A stretch of 64,000 nucleotides of DNA from Comamonas sp. (GCA_031277805.1 JAITLR010000009.1:434001-498000); one strand, 5' to 3'. Shown: positions 25,574-34,186, numbered from the stretch's first letter. The notes: a model not told the origin generated them from the letters alone. A program made the numbers and translations.

Positions 25574-26214
25574 TGTTGATCCTGGGAATAAATGCCTGCG
25601 CTGACAGTCGCAGAGCCAATAAACAGCTCCCCGTACAGAAGAGGCACGGGGTTGCCCTGGGCAGTCGTGTTGACAGGCCCGTTGAAGTTGTAGGAAGCGC
25701 CGTTATCCGGGCCATCTTTTGCACTCAGGCCGCGCTGCTGCGGGCTCAGCAGTTGAGCCACGCCGCCCAGCATCATTGAGGCGCCCATGCCTGACAGTGC
25801 AGAGGTTGTGGTCACCAGAGCATTTATGGCATCAAAGCCCAGAGCTCCTGCCACGTTACCCACTACCGGTGCGATGTACGGCGCCGCAAAGAACAGCGCC
25901 GCACCCAGCACGATCTGAAACAGGCCACCGCGCTTGGCGCCTTGAACCATGGGGGCAATCCGAATATCGTCAAGGCCTGCGGGATCACACAAGCGGTCGC
26001 TGCCGAGGTTACGTTTGCCAAGAAAACAGGCATAGCCCAAGCCACGGTCCTTGCTGGTCATCAGCTCGCGCTCGAACCCGGGCAGCAGCACCGCCAGGGC
26101 CTGCACAGCCTCGGCGCAGCTGGCCACAGCCAGGCGGTGGACACGCCCGAATTTCGCACCAAGATAGCCGTAGAGCCGCACAGTGCGCAAAGGCTGGTCA
26201 TCGGTATGGGTCAT
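25570..26214 (-). CDS. Tail assembly protein I
   Basis: A 214-residue protein of the lambda gpI/TAPI family. The N-terminal ubiquitin-like half starts RTVRLYGYLGAKFGRVHRLA. A glycine/alanine-rich hydrophobic middle (LFQIVLGAALFFAAPYIAPV) follows, and the C-terminus ends with YNFNGPVNTTAQGNPVPLLY. It lies between K and J with ATGA overlaps on both sides, as in lambdoid tail operons. Expected role: assembly of the tail tip around J. Confidence 0.85.
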   Translation of the reverse strand: MTHTDDQPLRTVRLYGYLGAKFGRVHRLAVASCAEAVQALAVLLPGFERELMTSKDRGLGYACFLGKRNLGSDRLCDPAGLDDIRIAPMVQGAKRGGLFQIVLGAALFFAAPYIAPVVGNVAGALGFDAINALVTTTSALSGMGASMMLGGVAQLLSPQQRGLSAKDGPDNGASYNFNGPVNTTAQGNPVPLLYGELFIGSATVSAGIYSQDQQ

Positions 26215-26975
26215 GCCTTGAAATCCTTATGTCGAACTACCACACGGGTGACTTCCTGCCAGTGGCCGCCATAAACTACGCGCTCGGACAGTCGGCCATA
26301 AAAATGGTGCAGCATGGCGTTGGGTACGGGATGCAGATCAGGCACCTCAATCAATGGGCGTCTGTCCAGATAGATACCGGCATGGTTGGCCACAGGCGAG
26401 CGCACGGCCATCAGCACCACGTCGCCGGTTTGAATGGTCACGCCATCCGGGACTCGCTCAAAGCCCGCCAGGCCAAACTGCTGCATGTAGAGGTCTTGGC
26501 CTTTGTTCCACCAATCGTCGGCCCGCTCGAAGTCAGGCAACTCGATGCCAGCCTCACGGCTGTACCAATCACGGATCAGCGTGTAACAATCCAGCACGCC
26601 ATGGAAAAACTGGCGCCCCAGCAGCGGCGCGCGCCAGCCACAGGGCGCGAACTGGTGCACATCGTCCAGAGCACCATCGCGCACGCTTACGATCACCCAA
26701 GGCACGCCCGTGGCCTCGCAAGCGGCCAAGTCGGCCTCGCTGGGCTGCGCCGTTGCATCAGGATGGCTGTGCACCACAGCCAGCACGCGCCCGGCATCCT
26801 CTGCTGCGGCCCAGTCTTCAGCATCCATGCGGAATTGCCCGGTGCTGGCTTCCAGGTTGGTACAGGGCCGGTACTCCTCTCGGCGACCTATAGCCACGAT
26901 CAGGCCGCAGCATTCACGCGGGTACTCGGCAAGGGCATGGACCTCAATGGCGGCCATGGTTTTCTTGTACAGCAT
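26211..26975 (-). CDS. Tail tip protein K (JAMM peptidase + NlpC/P60)
   Basis: A 254-residue two-domain protein. The N-terminal Mov34/JAMM domain shows the conserved Glu in YPRECCGLIV and the metal-site motif VVHSHPDATAQPSEADLAAC. The C-terminal NlpC/P60 domain has a candidate nucleophile in GVLDCYTLIRDWY and a histidine in VANHAGIYLD. In lambda-type tails this protein joins the tail tip and may help cross peptidoglycan. Both sets of catalytic residues appear intact, so the tip enzyme is probably active. Confidence 0.88.
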   Translation of the reverse strand: MLYKKTMAAIEVHALAEYPRECCGLIVAIGRREEYRPCTNLEASTGQFRMDAEDWAAAEDAGRVLAVVHSHPDATAQPSEADLAACEATGVPWVIVSVRDGALDDVHQFAPCGWRAPLLGRQFFHGVLDCYTLIRDWYSREAGIELPDFERADDWWNKGQDLYMQQFGLAGFERVPDGVTIQTGDVVLMAVRSPVANHAGIYLDRRPLIEVPDLHPVPNAMLHHFYGRLSERVVYGGHWQEVTRVVVRHKDFKA

Positions 26976-26976
26976 G

Positions 26977-27705
26977 TCAGTACCCTCGAATCAGGTCAGC
27001 GCCAGGGAAGCCACCGAAGTTGATGGGCTCCCATTCACCAAAGCGCTTTTTGCAATCGCTGACACGGCCTCCACATTTGTCCTGCGTAGGGTCGGCGACC
27101 GGATTACCGTCACGATCAAAAATGGCCGCGCCGGTGTAGCCGCAGTACGGCCCCCGGTAGCCTCCGATGGATAGCCATCCGCAGGAGCTCGCCTGGATCT
27201 GCCGCGCCGGCAACTGCTCGCCATCGAAACTGAGAGCCGAGGACAGCTCGAACTCCACGGTTTCCTTGTCCTCGGCAGTCTTGGCCTCGATCAGCCAGAT
27301 CTCTGGAGGAAATTCCTCGTTCGGGTCGGCTGCCGGATTGCCTTCGGGAAAGTTGGCTGCGTCCAAATACTTGCCCAGCGTGCAACGTCGGATCACCCGC
27401 GCGCCCACCAGGTCACGCAAGGCCAGGCACAGCGCAGAGATGACACCCGGCAAAGGGTTGCCCTGTTCGTCCTGGCCGATGTTGCCCACTCGCAAAGTCG
27501 GGGCCGGTTGTGTGCCGGTGCCCGTGCGCGCAAAACCTGCGGCCTCGATGGCCCAAGGACTGTACTCTTTGCCCTGCCAAACAATGGCGCCCACCTGAGG
27601 GTAACCGTGAAAGCGTAGAACCTCGCCGCCAATCTGCGTAGCGTCGAGCTCGAATACCTGTACCCGCTCTCCCGGAGCCAGGCCCTGAATGTCAGCTGTA
27701 ATCAT
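26977..27705 (-). CDS. Minor tail protein L
   Basis: A 242-residue lambda gpL homologue, starting ADIQGLAPGERVQVFELDAT. Four cysteines in the C-terminal half (SSCGWLSIGGYRGPYCGY, DKCGGRVSDCKKRFG) match the iron-sulfur ligands of gpL. It caps the tail tube at the tip together with M and K. It begins just after a terminator-like hairpin and ends 1 bp before K. Confidence 0.88.
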   Translation of the reverse strand: MITADIQGLAPGERVQVFELDATQIGGEVLRFHGYPQVGAIVWQGKEYSPWAIEAAGFARTGTGTQPAPTLRVGNIGQDEQGNPLPGVISALCLALRDLVGARVIRRCTLGKYLDAANFPEGNPAADPNEEFPPEIWLIEAKTAEDKETVEFELSSALSFDGEQLPARQIQASSCGWLSIGGYRGPYCGYTGAAIFDRDGNPVADPTQDKCGGRVSDCKKRFGEWEPINFGGFPGADLIRGY

Positions 27706-27723
27706 GTGGCTGTCCTGAAATGC

Positions 27724-27746
27724 AAAAAGCCCGCGCTGGGCGGGCT
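27724..27746 (-). terminator. Intrinsic terminator between tail genes M and L
   Basis: A stem AGCCCGC/GCGGGCT with a 5-nt loop is followed on the minus strand by TTTTTGC. It is an unexpected place for a terminator, inside a tail operon. Confidence 0.65.
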
Positions 27747-27769
27747 GGTGGCGGTTATCAGTGGTGGTG

Positions 27770-28087
27770 CTATGGTCTTGGTTCCTCTTCGATGGTCACC
27801 TTCAAGGTCCATGCGCGAGCACCCTCACGCTTTGCATACCCCTGCGGTGCAACAAAGGTCTTGCCTCTCCAGCGAAAAGCCTTGTAGCCAGCGTGCTCGT
27901 CCAGAAATGCCGCAATGGCTTCTATCTCTGCTTTCTTGCCGATGAAGGTCAAGGGCCAGACCTCTTTGCGAGTGTTGATGCCGTCGCCAGCACGCTGGGC
28001 ATATCCATCACCAAATTGAGCCTTGAGAGTGCGATGCGTAACCTGAGGCTCAGCACCGCCCTGAGGACGCCAAATAAGTTCCTTCAC
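27770..28087 (-). CDS. Minor tail protein M
   Basis: A 105-residue lambda gpM-family protein with the characteristic KAQFGDGYAQRAGDGINTRK followed by WPLTFIGKKAEIEAIAAFLD and AFRWRGKTFVAPQGY. It starts at a GTG overlapping the tape-measure stop codon (TAGTG). It belongs to the distal tail. Confidence 0.88.
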   Translation of the reverse strand: MKELIWRPQGGAEPQVTHRTLKAQFGDGYAQRAGDGINTRKEVWPLTFIGKKAEIEAIAAFLDEHAGYKAFRWRGKTFVAPQGYAKREGARAWTLKVTIEEEPRP

Positions 28088-30972
28088 TATGCTCTCCCAT
28101 TCTTGAAGGCCCAGAGCACTCCGCCCGGGCGCATTTCACGCGTAAGCAGGTCTTTGAACATACCGCCCAGCATCTTGCCGAGCTGCTGGCTGGTAGCGTC
28201 GCTGCTGCGGCTTGTGGCCGGGCCCTGCATCTGGCCCGTGCCGGAGGAAGCGTCCACGAAGACCTCCACCTGCACGGCAGCCATTCCACCCGCAGTTGGC
28301 AAGGGCGCCAAGGCACGAACCCCAAGATTGCCATCAGGCGCCCTGGTCAACGGCATGATGGCCTCCGGCCCGGCTTCACCAAACACGCCCATGCCATTTG
28401 CAAATGCAAATAGCTGTGGTGTGGCATGCACCTGATTGCGATATGTGCTCAAACTCGGACTGTCGTACACACCGCCCTTGGCATTGGCAGTACTGCCGCC
28501 AAACAGACTACTGACTCCCGACACAATGGAGCCCAACAACCCGCCTCCCGAAGACACACCGCCAAACAAGCCAGAAATGGCGGCACGCGCCTGCATTCGG
28601 ACAATCTCTGCAATCATCGAATTGGCCAAACTCTTGAAGTCGGCCTTTCCAGTCATTGCAAAACTGACTAACGCATCTTCCATACCTTTGAATGCGTTGG
28701 TAAATGCCGATGCGGACATTTGAGCCACATTCGCGGCGCTATAGCTGTAGTCTTCCAAGGCGCGGCTTGCGCCTGTGAGCCAATCGCCTTCTGCAGCCTG
28801 TCGGCGTGCCACTCCGTCGGTGTATATATAAAGAGCCCTTGCCTCGAAGCGCTCGATCAGAGCCTGTTCATCGCTGTAATACTTCTCCCTGTCAGGGCTC
28901 AGCGTTCCATTAGGAGCAGACTCTTCTTTGGCTCGCCTGCTTGCAGAATCCTGGCGCTGTTGAAGATATCGGTCCTCGATCTGCTGGCGACCCGCTTCAA
29001 TATTGCGGCGTTCGCTCCCCCAACCAACGGCCATTACATTGCGGTCCGCGCCTCTTTCCAAGGTAGCCAAATAATTGACCTCAGCGCGGCTAGCCGTATC
29101 AAGAGCAGCAGTCGTTATATTGTTTGAGGTATCTTCCTGCTCCTTTTTGGTGCCGGGTTGATTGGCGGAACGCCCACCAACTTCGACCTTTCCGGCGCTT
29201 TTCCTCTCATAGCTCTTATTAATGCCTGCGACGTTTCTCTCATGAGTCAAGCGGAGCTGCTCCAGCTTGCCAGCCAGCTCTGGTGAATCTGCATAGGCAG
29301 TTTTCGTCGCCTTAACTACCTTGTTATATTCGCTTCTCGCAATGGTCAAATCCCGCAAGCGCCTTGTCTCTTCGGAAGCGAACCGAGAAGAAAACTGCTC
29401 GAATTCTGTCGTGGCATCCACATAGACTTTATCGTTGGCTTGGAGAGTAGCAAGGAAATTTTCGGGCCCCCTCGCCATACTGGCCATGTCTTTTACTGCC
29501 TGCAGCTGCTTCTGCAACTTCGCTGTACCAATAGCCCAGGCGGGATCGCCATCTTCTTTTGCTCGCCGATTTCGATCCGCAATCTCGGCCTCTAGCCTCG
29601 CAATTTTTTCTGAAAACTGATCGGTAGATGCAGTCGTTCTGCCGATACCAAGAACGGCATCCCACATCTTTTTTGCGCTGCTCGTGACAAAACTCGAAGC
29701 CTTCTCGATGTAGCCCAGGTTTTCCACCAACTCGGCGCTACGTGAGTTCATGGCATCTGAATAGGCTTTTTGAGCGACGGCCGCAGCTTCCTCTGTTTTA
29801 CCCTGTTGTTCGAGTGCCTTGATCTGGTTGTAAACGTCCGCAGTCAGATAGTTCATCTGCTCATTCAGCGCCAGCGAGGCTTTAAGGGGGTCGTTGGACA
29901 GCTCAGCAAATTGCTTGGCAGTCTCCGATACTGCCTGTCCTGTAGCGCTCTGCCATAGCACGGCCGAAGTGGTGAACTCCTTCAGGTTGTCACTGCCAAC
30001 CTTGCTACTCTTGGCCATCTCGACAAGGCCAGCAGCCGCAGCGCCCTGAGTGCCCACAGTTGAGGCCATGGATCGCGCCATAGCATTGAGCTGATCAACA
30101 GAGGTGCCAGCTTGATTGCCGCTCAGTACCAATGCTTTGTGATACTCGTCAACCTCCTTGCTCCCCTGGTAGTAGGCCACTCCCAGCGCCAGCATGGCTG
30201 TGGCGCCCGCGGTGAAGGGATTGACCATCCCCAGGATGGAGCTTCCCACGCCACGAGCCGCAGCACCAAAGCCTCCGAACATGTCACGCAACTGCAAACC
30301 CTGCTGCATGAAGATAGTCATGGCCGGCACACCACCCTGGATGCTGACGGCAATGTCGCCGAGCACCGCTGGCACTCCTCGCATTGCCAGCTGCAGTTCA
30401 CTGGCCGACTTTCCGGTCTTGCCCATGGCGCTATCTGCATCGCGGAGCTGGGCGATGTAGGGGGCTGCCTCGTTCTTCAGCCCTAATTGAGCGGCCGTCA
30501 ACTCCAATAGTTCCAGCCTGGTTTTCCCCAGAGCTTCGGCCTGCGAGCGCAAGTTGTCTAGAAACGCATTTTGACCCGCCTGCTGCGACTGCTGAGTCTT
30601 GAATTCCACCAACGCCTGCTCGGCTTCACGCAACTGCACCACCATGGGTGACAAACGCGACATATCCAGACCGCGCAGCTCAGCCTTGATTTCGAAGGCT
30701 TTTGACAGGCTGTCGCCCGCCTTTGCAGCGATCTGGGCCTGTTCTGTTGCACGCAACATCGCAGCAGACATGCGCCCTTCTTCGCGCGTTAGCCTCTGAG
30801 CAACACCCTCAGCGCTGTCGCCAATGACATTGATACCACGGGCAGCGCGCTGGCCTGCTTGCTCGACTACTTCAGCCAAATCCCGGGCGTCAGACCTGAT
30901 TTCCTCAAATGTGCCCTTGGTATCGTTTTCCGCAGCGACGGCAAAACCGATTTTGCGATTTTGTTCTTCCAT
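28087..30972 (-). CDS. Tail tape measure protein (lambda gpH-like)
   Basis: A 961-residue tape measure protein. The N-terminus is coiled coil-rich. The middle holds the TMP core (VLGDIAVSIQGGVPAMTIFM) and a hydrophobic segment (GMVNPFTAGATAMLALGVAY). The C-terminal region, FKSLANSMIAEIVRMQARAA followed by ISGLFGGVSSGGGLLGS, matches the lambda gpH C-terminal domain. The start at 30972 (MEEQNRKIGFAVA) is preferred, because the upstream extension to 31062 runs through a terminator hairpin. Its length would set a tail somewhat longer than lambda's if the usual length rule holds. Confidence 0.9.
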   Translation of the reverse strand: MEEQNRKIGFAVAAENDTKGTFEEIRSDARDLAEVVEQAGQRAARGINVIGDSAEGVAQRLTREEGRMSAAMLRATEQAQIAAKAGDSLSKAFEIKAELRGLDMSRLSPMVVQLREAEQALVEFKTQQSQQAGQNAFLDNLRSQAEALGKTRLELLELTAAQLGLKNEAAPYIAQLRDADSAMGKTGKSASELQLAMRGVPAVLGDIAVSIQGGVPAMTIFMQQGLQLRDMFGGFGAAARGVGSSILGMVNPFTAGATAMLALGVAYYQGSKEVDEYHKALVLSGNQAGTSVDQLNAMARSMASTVGTQGAAAAGLVEMAKSSKVGSDNLKEFTTSAVLWQSATGQAVSETAKQFAELSNDPLKASLALNEQMNYLTADVYNQIKALEQQGKTEEAAAVAQKAYSDAMNSRSAELVENLGYIEKASSFVTSSAKKMWDAVLGIGRTTASTDQFSEKIARLEAEIADRNRRAKEDGDPAWAIGTAKLQKQLQAVKDMASMARGPENFLATLQANDKVYVDATTEFEQFSSRFASEETRRLRDLTIARSEYNKVVKATKTAYADSPELAGKLEQLRLTHERNVAGINKSYERKSAGKVEVGGRSANQPGTKKEQEDTSNNITTAALDTASRAEVNYLATLERGADRNVMAVGWGSERRNIEAGRQQIEDRYLQQRQDSASRRAKEESAPNGTLSPDREKYYSDEQALIERFEARALYIYTDGVARRQAAEGDWLTGASRALEDYSYSAANVAQMSASAFTNAFKGMEDALVSFAMTGKADFKSLANSMIAEIVRMQARAAISGLFGGVSSGGGLLGSIVSGVSSLFGGSTANAKGGVYDSPSLSTYRNQVHATPQLFAFANGMGVFGEAGPEAIMPLTRAPDGNLGVRALAPLPTAGGMAAVQVEVFVDASSGTGQMQGPATSRSSDATSQQLGKMLGGMFKDLLTREMRPGGVLWAFKNGRA

Positions 30973-31013
30973 AGAGAGCCCCAGAAATGCAAAAGACCCG
31001 CCGAGGCGAGCCC

Positions 31014-31042
31014 ATAAAAAAGCCCCAAGCAATGCCGGGGGC
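31014..31042 (-). terminator. Intrinsic terminator upstream of the tape measure gene
   Basis: A stem GCCCC/GGGGC is followed on the minus strand by TTTTTTA. A second, smaller GC-rich hairpin lies at about 30995-31008. Both precede the chosen tape measure start. Confidence 0.55.
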
Positions 31043-31239
31043 CGATAGGAAATAGCAGGCAAGAAGATGAGATCGATAAAATGCGAGCAACCTCAGCGTG
31101 ACCAGCTGTTCACAGATGCAAGCCCCGTGTATTCAGCGTCGCCGTCCATCTCATTTTTGACTTTCACCTTGCTGCAAAGAGTGGTGCTATTCAGCAAATC
31201 CTTCTTATCCTCCTCTCATTTCAAGAAGAAGGAATATCT

Positions 31240-31563
31240 TCAGGGCTGCTTTGCCGGGATCGCCAGCACCGCATGCTCCATGGCCTGCATATCGGTGAAG
31301 AGCCTGTCCCATTCCTGCTTGTCTCCACCCGATACCCGGTCCAACATCGGATAGACGGCCTCATACCGAAGTCCGATACGCCCGCCGCTGCCCATGCCTA
31401 GGGCTATGGCCCACTGGGTTTGCAGGCTGACGAACAGCGCCAGCACCTCCCAGTTCTCGGGCCACACCACCACCGGTTCCTCCCAATAGTCCTCAGGCAC
31501 AAAGCCCTCGGCCACCTCAGGATCTGGCGTGAAGTAGGCGGCAGCGGCAGCCGTCAGTTTCCC
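31240..31563 (-). CDS. Tail assembly chaperone T domain, made by -1 frameshift from G (GT)
   Basis: A frame of about 105 residues (LTAAAAAYFTPDPEVAEGFV... AMEHAVLAIPAKQP), DUF1799-like, lying in the -1 frame directly after gene G. It has no ATG of its own near its start, but it is joined to G at the slippery heptamer GGGAAAC. This is the layout of lambda G/GT, where a minority of ribosomes slip to make the GT fusion that loads the tape measure protein. A GTG at 31513-31515 gives a shorter stand-alone frame but is a less likely start. Confidence 0.8.
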   Translation of the reverse strand, partial: GKLTAAAAAYFTPDPEVAEGFVPEDYWEEPVVVWPENWEVLALFVSLQTQWAIALGMGSGGRIGLRYEAVYPMLDRVSGGDKQEWDRLFTDMQAMEHAVLAIPAKQP

Positions 31564-31964
31564 AGGCGGCCCTCGTTGGAGGCGAGCCGGTAGGTATTCC
31601 AGAAGGCCTCCTGTGCAGCCGGCTCCTCATCGAACAACCGCACGATGTTGTCCACGTTCAGTTCGATCTCGAGCGGCCAGTCACTCAGGAATTCGAGAGT
31701 GCTCTCTGCCGCGTGACGCAGGCCACGATCGGCCAGGCGCGCAAAGCTGAAGTCCTCTGGCTGGATCTGGTCGGCCCCCAGAGGCTTGGCCAGCTTGTCC
31801 CATAACGCGGAAAATTCCTTTCGGGTGCGGTACTTGAACTGGCAGGGAATATCCACGAAAGCGCCGGTGACGCTCAGGAACTTGACCGGTGCCGTGATGT
31901 TTTCAGGGCGCGTGCCAAAGATGAAGGCAGCGGGCTTGGAAGATTTTTCCTGCTTGGTAGTCAT
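31554..31964 (-). CDS. Tail assembly chaperone G
   Basis: A 136-residue protein starting MTTKQEKSSKPAAFIFGTRP and ending RLASNEGRLGN. Size and position between the tail tube and tape measure genes match lambda gpG. The start at 31964 has a GAAAG site; the longer frame from 32048 is unlikely. The last two sense codons, GGA AAC, lie in a slippery GGGAAAC next to the TGA stop. Confidence 0.8.
   Translation of the reverse strand: MTTKQEKSSKPAAFIFGTRPENITAPVKFLSVTGAFVDIPCQFKYRTRKEFSALWDKLAKPLGADQIQPEDFSFARLADRGLRHAAESTLEFLSDWPLEIELNVDNIVRLFDEEPAAQEAFWNTYRLASNEGRLGN
31557..31563 (-). promoter_or_regulatory. Programmed -1 frameshift site GGGAAAC
   Basis: On the minus strand the end of gene G reads CTG GGA AAC TGA. 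The heptamer G GGA AAC is a perfect X XXY YYZ slippery site in the zero frame, immediately followed by the stop. Slipping back one base gives GGG AAA CTG ACG and continues for about 105 codons into the T domain. Phage lambda uses the related GGGAAAG. Confidence 0.85.
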
Positions 31965-32070
31965 GGTGATTTCTTTCAGCGGAGAGGGGGTAAGCCCGTG
32001 CGCAACCGCCCGCCCCGCTGAAAGAGCGAAGCGGCTGCGTCGGTGCATGAAATTGCCTTCGAATCAGGCG

Positions 32071-32742
32071 TTAGACGATTGCCACGTCCTTGGCGTAGCG
32101 GGTGGACTTGGTTTTGCCGGAAATGTCCACACGCACACGGTTCAACTGACCGTCCTGCATCAGAACTTCTTCGTTCATTGCCAAGGTACAGGCCAGGAAC
32201 GAGACCGCTCCTTTCTTCATCGTGATGCGCTGCACGGTGTCGGCACCGATTTCGGAGAGTTTGGCCACCGCTTGGTAGCCTTGGGTTTCGATGGAATCGG
32301 AGTCGATCTCCAGCGTGCGCGACACAGCCGAGAACCCGTCGTTGATCTCCTGCTCGCTTTCGCTTTCCAGATAGCGGTAGGCCACCTTCTTGGGATCGCC
32401 GCCGGAGGTGTTATTCGCGAGAACCTTGAGCACATCCACCCAGGTCAGTACCTTCTGGAAAGAGCCAATACCCCCGCCAGCGGGGAATAGCGATGTGTTT
32501 GAAGTGTCGGCCGCACGCCCTTCCAGCGTGAAGCCATCCGGGGCCGTCACCGCTTTGACGCGGAGCACACGGTTATCGAGTCGGTCCCAGCCACTCTTCA
32601 GAACAATGATGTCGCCAACGACGAGGCCATGCCCCGTCGCCGTGCAGACCGCCTCTGCTGCATTGGTGATAGCGGTGATGGACTTGGATTCGCCCAATTC
32701 GGTGGCCACGGCGATGCGCGAGCCGGTCGGGAGGGATGCCAT
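32071..32742 (-). CDS. Major tail (tube) protein
   Basis: A 223-residue protein starting MASLPTGSRIAVATELGES. The tail-tube pattern is visible in VCTATGHGLVVGDIIVLKSG, the WDRLDNRVLRVKAV strand pair, and the repeated beta-rich body ending STRYAKDVAIV. Its position between the tail completion and G genes matches lambda gpV-type tube proteins. The start at 32742 is chosen over 32760 because homologues begin with MAS-like residues and SD-like AAAGGC lies nearby. No sheath gene follows, so the tail is non-contractile. Confidence 0.85.
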   Translation of the reverse strand: MASLPTGSRIAVATELGESKSITAITNAAEAVCTATGHGLVVGDIIVLKSGWDRLDNRVLRVKAVTAPDGFTLEGRAADTSNTSLFPAGGGIGSFQKVLTWVDVLKVLANNTSGGDPKKVAYRYLESESEQEINDGFSAVSRTLEIDSDSIETQGYQAVAKLSEIGADTVQRITMKKGAVSFLACTLAMNEEVLMQDGQLNRVRVDISGKTKSTRYAKDVAIV

Positions 32743-32765
32743 GATAAAAAGCCTTTCCAAAATGA

Positions 32766-32830
32766 AAAAACCCGCCGAGGCGGGTGATGGGTAGCCCTTG
32801 CGGGCAGGAAAACCGCCTGGAAGGCGGTCA
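32766..32830 (-). terminator. Tandem intrinsic terminators before the major tail gene
   Basis: Two hairpins with T tracts on the minus strand: ACCCGC/GCGGGT followed by TTTTTT (around 32766-32783), and ACCGCC/GGCGGT followed by TTTTC (around 32807-32828). They lie between the tail completion gene and the tail tube gene. Confidence 0.7.
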
Positions 32831-32838
32831 GGTATGGG

Positions 32839-33192
32839 CTATCTATCGCCCAGAATTGAATAGGTCTGCTGGTAGCCGCTGGTCACCTCCGCATCATCGT
32901 GGGCAACAATGGGCTCGCCTTGCGGCTGGACGGTGAAGGCGTCTGCGGCACAAAGCCGGTCCTCAATGCGTCGGATCAGCGCCATGGCCTTGAGCGGCGT
33001 GTCATCCCAGGTATTGATCTGGATCAGCGGCTTGCGCTGGTCTAGCGGCGTGTTGTCCAGGTAGCGCAGCGAATCTCCGCCAATGTGCTGCCACGTTACG
33101 CAGGGCATTTCCACACCGTACGGGGATGTACCCACGATCACACGCGGGCATTCGGCCAACAACTCGGCCATCAGATCGGTTTCAATGCTCAT
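32839..33192 (-). CDS. Tail completion/terminator protein (DUF3168-like)
   Basis: A 117-residue protein (MSIETDLMAELLAECPRVIV... SGYQQTYSILGDR). The pattern of an acidic helical start, a strand with LIQINTWDDTPLKAMALIRR and a C-terminal GYQQTYSI strand resembles DUF3168 proteins, the gpU-like factors that cap the head-proximal end of siphophage tails. It starts in an ATGA overlap with the preceding gene. A tail terminator is needed by both phages and tailocins. Confidence 0.75.
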   Translation of the reverse strand: MSIETDLMAELLAECPRVIVGTSPYGVEMPCVTWQHIGGDSLRYLDNTPLDQRKPLIQINTWDDTPLKAMALIRRIEDRLCAADAFTVQPQGEPIVAHDDAEVTSGYQQTYSILGDR

Positions 33193-33449
33193 GTGGCTTC
33201 CTTCTTCAGTAAACACTCCACCATCATCTCCGCCCGGCACTTTCGCCGGGGCTCAAGCAGACCTTGCCAGATACTTGCTTGGGCATTAGTGAAGCTACGC
33301 ATGTAATCCTGCGAAGCTTGGTGATCCGGCGGGCTTGCCATCCATGCGCAACACGCGCCGCCCAGGCTGTCTTTGGAATAACAGCAACGCAGCAATAGCC
33401 AGATCCGGCCGGGCGACCATATGACATAACTTTGCGATTCCAGACCCAA
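33189..33449 (-). CDS. Hypothetical protein in the HK97-gp10 position
   Basis: A frame of up to 86 residues with a TTG start, ending in SIWQGLLEPRRKCRAEMMVE plus a basic tail, and coupled to the next gene by ATGA. The N-terminal half is cysteine- and tryptophan-rich and less convincing. In HK97-like phages this slot holds the roughly 120-150-residue gp10-type tail completion protein. No gp10 features are visible here, so that gene may be lost or replaced. A second overlapping frame (33224-33544) competes. Confidence 0.4.
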   Translation of the reverse strand: MGLESQSYVIWSPGRIWLLLRCCYSKDSLGGACCAWMASPPDHQASQDYMRSFTNAQASIWQGLLEPRRKCRAEMMVECLLKKEAT

Positions 33450-33498
33450 ACCCTGGGTCTGGTTTCAGCCAGTGCGCCTGCTGCTTCGAGTTGCAAGC

Positions 33499-33843
33499 TT
33501 ATGTCTTGTGTCCTGGGATGCGTTTGCACACCAGGTCGATGCATTCGCCGTTCCTCCCGGGGTAGATTGCCTCTATTTCGTAGAGAGGCCCACCGAACAG
33601 CACCCGCATACCAGCGTCTACATCGGTTCGGCGACGGATACGGATAGAGGCCCGCACGACCGACACATCAGCATCAGCATTGATCGCGTTCAATCCTGAG
33701 TTGTGCCGTACATCGGCGGCAATTGCCCTTGATGTGAGATTTTCCCAGGCTTGCGGAAGCGGTAGGCCCCATTCGTCCTTGATGCCCGTGCGGCGCAGAA
33801 TGTGGATGCGATCTCGGAGAGTGCCGGCGCGGAATGTATTCAT
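33499..33843 (-). CDS. Head closure protein (SPP1 gp16-like)
   Basis: A 114-residue beta-barrel adaptor. The start LRDRIHILRRTGIKDEWGLP, followed by AWENLTSRAIAADVRHNSG and RIRRRTDVDAGMRVLFGG, closely follows the head-tail joining (gp16/Phage_H_T_join) family pattern. In a phage it sits between connector and tail. Its presence without any capsid or portal gene is unusual. It overlaps the connector gene by ATGA. Confidence 0.8.
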   Translation of the reverse strand: MNTFRAGTLRDRIHILRRTGIKDEWGLPLPQAWENLTSRAIAADVRHNSGLNAINADADVSVVRASIRIRRRTDVDAGMRVLFGGPLYEIEAIYPGRNGECIDLVCKRIPGHKT

Positions 33844-34184
33844 AAGGCCGTAACCTTTCTATGGGGCCGCAGGAGATCACATGAACCCATGGGAACAGCG
33901 TAAGCCTGCAGACCCACAACAACGTCCTCACGGTTGGCAAACAGGTGACCGCAGATCAGCAGCATGGCCGCTTTGATGGCATAGGTGGCCACCATGGGGT
34001 CATTGCCAGCAGTACCCGCAGCAACCGCCGCGTCGAGTTCGCCTTGGTCGGAAAAAACCCTTCGCCCAAGATAATCTTGAGCGACATCGATGGCAGCGTC
34101 CAGATAGAACGCAACCATCGCTGCATCTGATTCCGGATCAGCGCGGCAGTGCTCAATGGCCTGTTCAGTGGTCAAAATGGGCAT
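33840..34184 (-). CDS. Head-tail connector protein (HK97 gp6-like)
   Basis: A 114-residue helical protein starting PILTTEQAIEHCRADPESDA, with DAAIDVAQDYLGRRVF and PMVATYAIKAAMLLICGHLF. This is the pattern of HK97 gp6/SPP1 gp15 connectors, which bind below the portal. It is the most promoter-proximal recognisable structural gene; nothing resembling portal, protease or capsid precedes it. Confidence 0.8.
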   Translation of the reverse strand: MPILTTEQAIEHCRADPESDAAMVAFYLDAAIDVAQDYLGRRVFSDQGELDAAVAAGTAGNDPMVATYAIKAAMLLICGHLFANREDVVVGLQAYAVPMGSCDLLRPHRKVTAL

Positions 34185-34186
34185 GA

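Noticed and set aside
31240..31515. Independent 91-residue gene starting at GTG 31515
   Set aside because: The frame is open back to the G stop and joins G at a perfect slippery heptamer, so a frameshift product is the better explanation.
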